Source: JANMDS01 sp031430575
GTDB lineage: Bacteria > Pseudomonadota > Gammaproteobacteria > Burkholderiales > Casimicrobiaceae
Length of the DNA stretch: 64,000 nucleotides
Direction: 5' to 3'
Assembly (NCBI GenBank): GCA_031430575.1
Contig: JANPBT010000017.1
Span: forward strand, 62,001-126,000
The notes below the pieces were generated by a model. The model did not search any database and was not told the origin of the DNA. It was given only the letters and a program-made list of their open reading frames with translations. Of this stretch, positions 59,481-64,000 are shown piece by piece. The number at the start of each line of letters is the position of its first letter. The first letter of the stretch is position 1. Position numbers and translations under genes: made by a program.

Positions 59481-61564
59481 GGCGCTTTCGGCGGGGCGGG
59501 TAAAAGGAGCGGCGTGGGCGCGAGCTGCGGCTTGGGCGCGCTGGCATCGGGCCAAAACCAAGTCGGCTCGATATTGCGCCCGGTCTGATCGTTACGCAAT
59601 TGCTCGTAGCGATCGCGGCTGAGATCGTTCGTTTGCTGCGCGGTGCGCAAAATCGTTGGTCGCAAAAAAAGCATGAGCGACGTTTTGGTTCGCTTACGGG
59701 CGTCGTATTTGAAGAGTTGGCCTAAGATCGGAACATCGCCGAGCACCGGCACTTTATCTTCGCCATCGGTGAAGGCATCTTGCAGCAAGCCACCCAGCGC
59801 GATCACTTGCCCATCTTCGGCAAACACTTGGGTATCGACCGCGCGCTTGCTGGTAATCGGGCCCGTGGCCGAGCTGAAATCAATCACGCTCGAGACTTCT
59901 TGCGAGACCGCGAGCTTAATCGTGCCGCCCTCACTGATCTGCGGGCGAATGCGAATGCTCAAACCAACGTCGCGACGCTCAATCGTTTGAAAAGGGCTGA
60001 CCGAATTGGTACTGCCGGTCTGGGCGTATTGGCCCGTTACAAAGGGCAAATTTTGCCCTGCCGAAAATTTCGCTTCTTCGTTATCAATGGTCAATAACGT
60101 GGGCATCGAGAGCACGTTGCCCTTCGCATCTTTTTCGAGCGCTTTGGCTAATGCCGCAAGGGAATACACCGCGCCAACACCCGGAATATTAATTTCTCGC
60201 AGCGCCCCAATGGCCAGGCCGCGGCTCTGGGTTGTGCTTTGGCCAATCGCGCCTGCGAGCGAAAGGGCATTACCAGAAGCCGCGCCAATTGCGGCGGGAT
60301 TGGCGACATTGGTGCCGCCTAAAAAGCGGAAGTCGCCGTTATTTAAACCCGAAAGCGCCTGCCACTGCACGCCAAATTCTGCTGCTTTCTCAGCCGATAA
60401 CTCGACTACGAGCGCTTCGATATAAACCTGGGCGCGGCGCACATCGAGCTGCTCAATGACAGCGCGCAAATTGCGGGCAATGAGCTCGGGCGCGTTGATA
60501 ATCAGCGTGTTGTTGGCGGCATCGGCGAAGATCGTTGCCCCACCGGCGGTAAAGGCTGCTGGCGTGGTCGCGCTTGTGCTCGTCGCAGCCCCGGTATTTG
60601 CCGATATCTGCGCCGCAGGTAGCGCGCTGCTCGCAAGCAGCGACGACAGGCTGGGCTGCGCGGGTGGCGGCGCGCTGACCCCGCTTGCAGACTCTGCGCC
60701 CATCACTTTACGCAGCGTTTGCGCGAGATCGGCTGCATTGGCATTGCGCAGGCGCACGATGTGCACGTTGCCCATGCCACTATTGCTCCCCGCGCTCGCG
60801 GGCTGATCGAGCTGCGCGACCAAGCTTTGCGCGCGGGCTAATTTCGCTGGATTATCCGCACGCAGCACGATCGCGTTTAAGCGCGTATCTGCCGTTACCG
60901 AAACCCGATCCCGCGCTTCGGCACCCGCAGCCGCTGCGGCGGGATCAGCGACCACGTTGCGCACTAATTGCGCCACGTCAGCGGCACTGGCATGGCGCAA
61001 GACCATCAACACCGGCTCGCCAGAATTAGATTTATTGCCCTGATCGAGCGCGGAAATGAGCTGCTCAATACGGCGCAAATTATCGGCGTAGTCGGTGACG
61101 ATAATGGAATTGCTCGGCGCGTAGGCGACCACCGTATTGTTTGGCGCGACCAGCGGGCGAATGACGGGTAATACCTGCGGCGCAGATTCGTTTACTAAAG
61201 TGAAGATGCGGGTGGTGAGCACAGTGCCCGATTGCGTGCCCGCGCCCGCAACGCCATAGGTCTTGGCTTCAATTTCTGGCAAGATTCGCACGATGCCGCC
61301 AGATTCAACTGCCGCAAAGCCTGCCATGCGCAACGACGAGAGCAGCGCTGGGTAAATCGCTCCACGGGGCACTGGTTTTGAGGAAATAATATTGATCGTG
61401 CCCTTGACGCGCGGATCGAGCACGAAGGTGCGCCCGGTATATTCGCCGACGGCTTTGATGACCGTTTCGATATCGGTGTTGGTGAAATTCATCACCACGC
61501 CGTCGCTGGCTAAGGCAAGGTTGGAAAGCAGCAATGCGGCTGCTACGAGAGTTTTTCGCATCAC
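59477..61564 (-). CDS. gspD: Type II secretion outer-membrane secretin GspD
   Basis: 695 residues. A signal peptide (LVAAALLLSNLALA) is followed by N0-N3 domains (FTNTDIETVIKAVGEYTGRTFVLDPRVKG; VLRHASAADVAQLVRNVV) and a secretin core (LSMPTLLTIDNEEAKFSAGQNLPFVTG; VPVLGDVPILGQLFKYDARKRTKTSLMLFLRPTIL). It is the exit channel. The C-terminus is Pro-rich. Motif copies are translated as NESAPQVLPVI and LPAAQISANT, the latter in the low-complexity insert near residue 315. Only gspD, gspE and gspF are present here. Confidence 0.93.
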   Translation of the reverse strand: MMRKTLVAAALLLSNLALASDGVVMNFTNTDIETVIKAVGEYTGRTFVLDPRVKGTINIISSKPVPRGAIYPALLSSLRMAGFAAVESGGIVRILPEIEAKTYGVAGAGTQSGTVLTTRIFTLVNESAPQVLPVIRPLVAPNNTVVAYAPSNSIIVTDYADNLRRIEQLISALDQGNKSNSGEPVLMVLRHASAADVAQLVRNVVADPAAAAAGAEARDRVSVTADTRLNAIVLRADNPAKLARAQSLVAQLDQPASAGSNSGMGNVHIVRLRNANAADLAQTLRKVMGAESASGVSAPPPAQPSLSSLLASSALPAAQISANTGAATSTSATTPAAFTAGGATIFADAANNTLIINAPELIARNLRAVIEQLDVRRAQVYIEALVVELSAEKAAEFGVQWQALSGLNNGDFRFLGGTNVANPAAIGAASGNALSLAGAIGQSTTQSRGLAIGALREINIPGVGAVYSLAALAKALEKDAKGNVLSMPTLLTIDNEEAKFSAGQNLPFVTGQYAQTGSTNSVSPFQTIERRDVGLSIRIRPQISEGGTIKLAVSQEVSSVIDFSSATGPITSKRAVDTQVFAEDGQVIALGGLLQDAFTDGEDKVPVLGDVPILGQLFKYDARKRTKTSLMLFLRPTILRTAQQTNDLSRDRYEQLRNDQTGRNIEPTWFWPDASAPKPQLAPTPLLLPAPPKAP
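60604..60622 (-). repeat. Dispersed motif copy inside gspD (low-complexity insert)
   Basis: The outer end is GGTAG. It is read ALPAAQISAN within an Ala/Ser/Thr-rich stretch. Confidence 0.8.
61171..61189 (+). repeat. Dispersed motif copy inside gspD (N-domain)
   Basis: Eighteen of 19 positions match, read VNESAPQVLPV. Confidence 0.88.
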
Positions 61565-61624
61565 GCGATGTTAGCACTGGGATGCGTAGGCACTGTGACA
61601 CGACACGTCGGGGTCAATGAACGC

Positions 61625-61643
61625 ATACCTGCGGCGCAGATTT
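61625..61643 (+). repeat. Dispersed 19-bp motif copy (tonB-gspD gap)
   Basis: Exact copy between the tonB terminator and gspD. Confidence 0.92.
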
Positions 61644-61669
61644 AGGCATTTTGATGCCCGTTTAGATGC

Positions 61670-61691
61670 AAAAAAGCCCGCACTGCGGGCT
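61670..61691 (-). terminator. Terminator after tonB
   Basis: Arms GCCCGC and GCGGGC around a 3-base loop, followed on the minus strand by six T. It lies 21 bases past the tonB stop. Confidence 0.88.
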
Positions 61692-61711
61692 CTTTTGACT
61701 GGCCATTACAT

Positions 61712-62437
61712 TTACTCGTCGGCGAGCTTGTAGCTAACTTCAGAAGTAATTTTGAACGAGGCCGCATCGGGTGCGAGCTTACAAGTCGAAAGCGCTGCGA
61801 TAACGGTACGACCATAGGCGGCGGGCAAATTAGTGCGCTTGACCACGACGTTAGAAACGTTACCCGCCGCATCAACATCTGCTTCCCACAAAACGCTGCC
61901 TTCTTGCTTGTTACCACTGCGCAACGCTTCCCGCGGCCAACCTGGTTGGCAGTCGGCCTTGTTCAAAATCGTAAATGCAGTACGCACTGCCGGCGGTGCT
62001 GGCTTGGGCGGTGGTGGTGGAGCAGGAGGTTGCGTCGGCGCCGGTGGTGCCGGTGGTGCTGGCGGCGGTGTTGGCTCGATTTTGTACTCTTGCTTTGGTG
62101 GCTCGACTGCAACGGCGGTGATGGTCGGTGCAGACTGCACTGCAACTTGCACTTCTACCGGCGGAACAAACGGCGGTGGCGGTGCGACTTGCGGTGGCGG
62201 TGGCGGTAGATTGGTCTTTGGTGGTGGCGGTGGTGGCGGTGGCGGCGGCGGCGGTGGTGGGAGTTTGACCTCCTCCACAATTTTGGCCTCCAACGGCTTT
62301 TTGAGCTGGTCAAACGCTTTACGCGCTAAGCCAGTGGCCATTGCCCAAATAATGAAAGCGTGCAGCAACAGCGCGAGGATGATCCCTAAGGTACGCTTGT
62401 TACCCGTTTTGGGGTTGTATGAGTGTGATTGAACCAT
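61712..62437 (-). CDS. tonB: Energy transducer TonB
   Basis: 241 residues. One N-terminal membrane helix (LGIILALLLHAFIIWAMATGLA), a very Pro-rich periplasmic spacer (about 55-150, with a run of more than ten Pro) and a C-terminal TonB domain (ADCQPGWPREALRSGNKQEGSVLWEADVDAAGNVSNV). It transmits proton-motive force from ExbB/ExbD to outer-membrane receptors. It follows two exbD genes after a 136-base gap in which I see no gene. Confidence 0.92.
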   Translation of the reverse strand: MVQSHSYNPKTGNKRTLGIILALLLHAFIIWAMATGLARKAFDQLKKPLEAKIVEEVKLPPPPPPPPPPPPPPKTNLPPPPPQVAPPPPFVPPVEVQVAVQSAPTITAVAVEPPKQEYKIEPTPPPAPPAPPAPTQPPAPPPPPKPAPPAVRTAFTILNKADCQPGWPREALRSGNKQEGSVLWEADVDAAGNVSNVVVKRTNLPAAYGRTVIAALSTCKLAPDAASFKITSEVSYKLADE

Positions 62438-62573
62438 TAGCGGGCACCTCTTTGATCAGTCGCTTGGTTGGCAAGCGTGCGTGATCTCGCAGCCGAGCGT
62501 AACAAGCGGGGTAGGCTCGCAGGCTCAGCAGCGCTAAACGAAGGTAAAACGCGATTGATAAACATGCGTTTAC

Positions 62574-62999
62574 TCATAAAAATTGCTCGTGACCGACGAT
62601 ACCGATTTTGGTCAAACCGATTCGTTGGGCTGCGGTCATGACATACGCAAAGATATCGTATTTTGAGCCTTTATTGGGGCGCAAATGGATCTCAGGTTGC
62701 GTCGCCATGGCTGCTGCTGAGGTCATCTTGGCTTCGAGATCAGCTTGATCGGCAACAACAGCGCCATTCCAAAAAATCCGACCCACTTCGTCAATATCGA
62801 TCTTCACAACATCCGGCAGCACGAGTGGCGGCGGTGGATTACCCGTGGGCATATTCATGTTGACCGAATGCAACTGGATCGGAATCGTGATGATTAGCAT
62901 GATGATGAGCACGAGCATGACGTCGATTAACGGCGTGGTGTTCATCTCGATCATCGGCTCGTCATCGTTACCGCTGGCATTTCCTACGTTCATTCCCAT
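62574..62999 (-). CDS. exbD: ExbD/TolR-family protein (second copy)
   Basis: About 141 residues from the ATG at 62999. NTTPLIDVMLVLIIMLIITIPI is the single membrane helix with the proton-channel Asp. The periplasmic part is less like the first ExbD, so the two may form heteromers. The frame upstream to 63128 overlaps the preceding exbD and is not used. Confidence 0.93.
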   Translation of the reverse strand: MGMNVGNASGNDDEPMIEMNTTPLIDVMLVLIIMLIITIPIQLHSVNMNMPTGNPPPPLVLPDVVKIDIDEVGRIFWNGAVVADQADLEAKMTSAAAMATQPEIHLRPNKGSKYDIFAYVMTAAQRIGLTKIGIVGHEQFL

Positions 63000-63018
63000 G
63001 TGATGTCTCCTTAATGGG

Positions 63019-63447
63019 TTAGTCGCGCGACGGCGGTTCGATGAGGAAGGCGATCTTGGCAATCCCGGCGCGGCGCGCGGCGAGGATAACCCGCCCAACC
63101 CCGTCGTAGTTTGCCGTGAGATCGCCACGGATGTGCACTTCTGGCTGTGGATCTTTCACCGACTCTTTTTTGAGCCGCGCAACGAGCCACTCCATATCTT
63201 TGACCGGCGTATCGTAAAGATAGACCTGACTTTGCTGATTAATCGAAATCACCAAATTTTCTGGCTTGGTTTCACGAATTTGTAATGTTTGCTTTGGTAA
63301 ATTAAGTTTTACCGAAGTGGTCACCACAGGAATCGTAATCAAGAAAATAATCAGCAAAACCAACATCACGTCGACTAACGGCGTGGTGTTGATGGATGAA
63401 TTAATGGCGTCTTCGTCGCCACGGCTACTACCAATGTTCATTCCCAT
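63019..63447 (-). CDS. exbD: ExbD/TolR-family protein (first copy)
   Basis: 142 residues. NTTPLVDVMLVLLIIFLITIPVV is the membrane helix with the essential Asp. It works with ExbB to energise TonB. It is 39 bases downstream of exbB and 19 bases upstream of the second exbD, with GGAG-type ribosome-binding sites before each. Confidence 0.94.
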   Translation of the reverse strand: MGMNIGSSRGDEDAINSSINTTPLVDVMLVLLIIFLITIPVVTTSVKLNLPKQTLQIRETKPENLVISINQQSQVYLYDTPVKDMEWLVARLKKESVKDPQPEVHIRGDLTANYDGVGRVILAARRAGIAKIAFLIEPPSRD

Positions 63448-63486
63448 TTTGGGTGTCTCCTTAGTTTAGGAAAAAAGGAGATCGGC

Positions 63487-64000
63487 TTATTTCTTACCTT
63501 GCGAGCCCATGAGCACAGCATGCATATCAGCACCAAACGCGCGTACCTGATCCATCGTCGTTTTGTTGCGGCGAACGATGAAGTTGTAACCGAGCACAGC
63601 GGGCACAGCAACGGCAAGACCAATGGCGGTCATGATGAGTGCTTCGCCCACTGGGCCTGCGACTTTATCAATCGAGGCTTGACCGGACGTACCAATTTTT
63701 ACCAGCGCGTTATAAATGCCCCACACCGTGCCAAACAAGCCGACAAACGGCGCGGTTGAGCCAACGGTTGCCAAAAATGCCAAGCCATCTTGCATCCGGC
63801 TCTGCACGGCATCGGTTGCGCGCTGGATCGAGATGGTCACCCAATCAGAGAATCCGATGTGCGCGAGCAGCCCTTCGTGCTTTCGCGTCGCTTCCATGCC
63901 GGCATTTGCCACAAAGCGATACGGTGACTCTTCTTTCAATGAAGCCATGCCCTGCTCAAGCGTTGGCGCACCAAAAAATGACTTCGATGCATTTTTGCCT
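63487..64000 (-). CDS. exbB: ExbB/TolQ/MotA-family proton channel, 3' part
   Basis: The frame runs off the right edge; the ATG at 63948 is internal, since coding continues as ASKSFFGAPTLEQG upstream of it. VGSTAPFVGLFGTVWGIYNALVKIG and GPVGEALIMTAIGLAVAVPAVLGYNF are the two conserved membrane helices of ExbB. It is the first visible gene of the exbB-exbD-exbD-tonB cluster. Confidence 0.93.
   Translation of the reverse strand, partial: GKNASKSFFGAPTLEQGMASLKEESPYRFVANAGMEATRKHEGLLAHIGFSDWVTISIQRATDAVQSRMQDGLAFLATVGSTAPFVGLFGTVWGIYNALVKIGTSGQASIDKVAGPVGEALIMTAIGLAVAVPAVLGYNFIVRRNKTTMDQVRAFGADMHAVLMGSQGKK

Noticed and set aside
62200..62270. GGT/GGC triplet-rich tract as an independent repeat element
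   Set aside because: It is the coding sequence of the proline-rich spacer of TonB, which is naturally repetitive.

Overview
The window looks like chromosomal DNA of a betaproteobacterium, probably of the order Burkholderiales, with moderate-to-high GC. The inference rests on gene families and order: tig-clpP-clpX-lon-hup with tRNA genes, smpB divergent from ratA-rnfH, guaB-guaA, hpnCDE, a Bug-type tricarboxylate transporter receptor, and an AddAB-like pair with an iron-sulfur nuclease domain.

Layout. 1-4300: right part of a diversity-generating retroelement (DGR): the 3' end of its reverse transcriptase, an Avd-type accessory protein and, convergent to them, a 1077-residue KAP-type P-loop NTPase. 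The C-terminal formylglycine-generating-enzyme/C-type-lectin domain of that NTPase carries the probable variable region. 4500-8000: yciO, a CysB-like regulator, a Bcr/CflA exporter and a DUF192 protein. 8000-14700: addA-like, addB-like and DUF429 genes in one overlapping operon. 14740-19300: tRNA-Arg, a universal-stress-protein remnant, and a GntR-controlled catabolic cluster (RraA-like aldolase, 2-hydroxyacid dehydrogenase, Bug receptor). 19300-21500: a sugar dehydrogenase and an ATP-grasp-like protein. 21700-25310: a small accessory island with HigBA, a HEPN protein, a broken HigBA and VapBC. 25390-29170: guaB, a DUF2059 gene and guaA. 29320-38780: DUF4124, ppiD, two tRNAs, hup, lon, clpX, clpP and tig. 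38900-44680: tRNA-Leu, hpnCDE (squalene synthesis), a DUF47-Pit phosphate transporter and fbp. 44780-52960: two gamma-glutamylcyclotransferases, a diguanylate cyclase, smpB, ratA, rnfH, an NlpC/P60 hydrolase, an ankyrin protein, tatD, an FAD oxidase and a methyltransferase. 53100-61560: amiC, tsaE, queG, an S1C protease and gspF-gspE-gspD. 61700-64000: tonB, two exbD genes and exbB, which runs off the edge.

The most striking feature is a dispersed 19-bp sequence, ATACCTGCGGCGCAGATTT. About 40 copies (two of them degenerate) lie on both strands, roughly one per 1.6 kb. Half are intergenic, often as inverted pairs near gene ends. The other half are translated inside real genes as short peptides such as ESAPQV or IPAAQI. 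Density, strand mixing and placement resemble DNA-uptake sequences or REP/REPIN elements, but I do not recognise this sequence as a described family. No transposase, integrase or CRISPR array was seen.

Two other points stand out. guaA carries an in-frame insertion made of a different GC-rich palindromic repeat, which also lies in two copies beside the DGR. The DGR template repeat is not in the window and probably lies just left of base 1.
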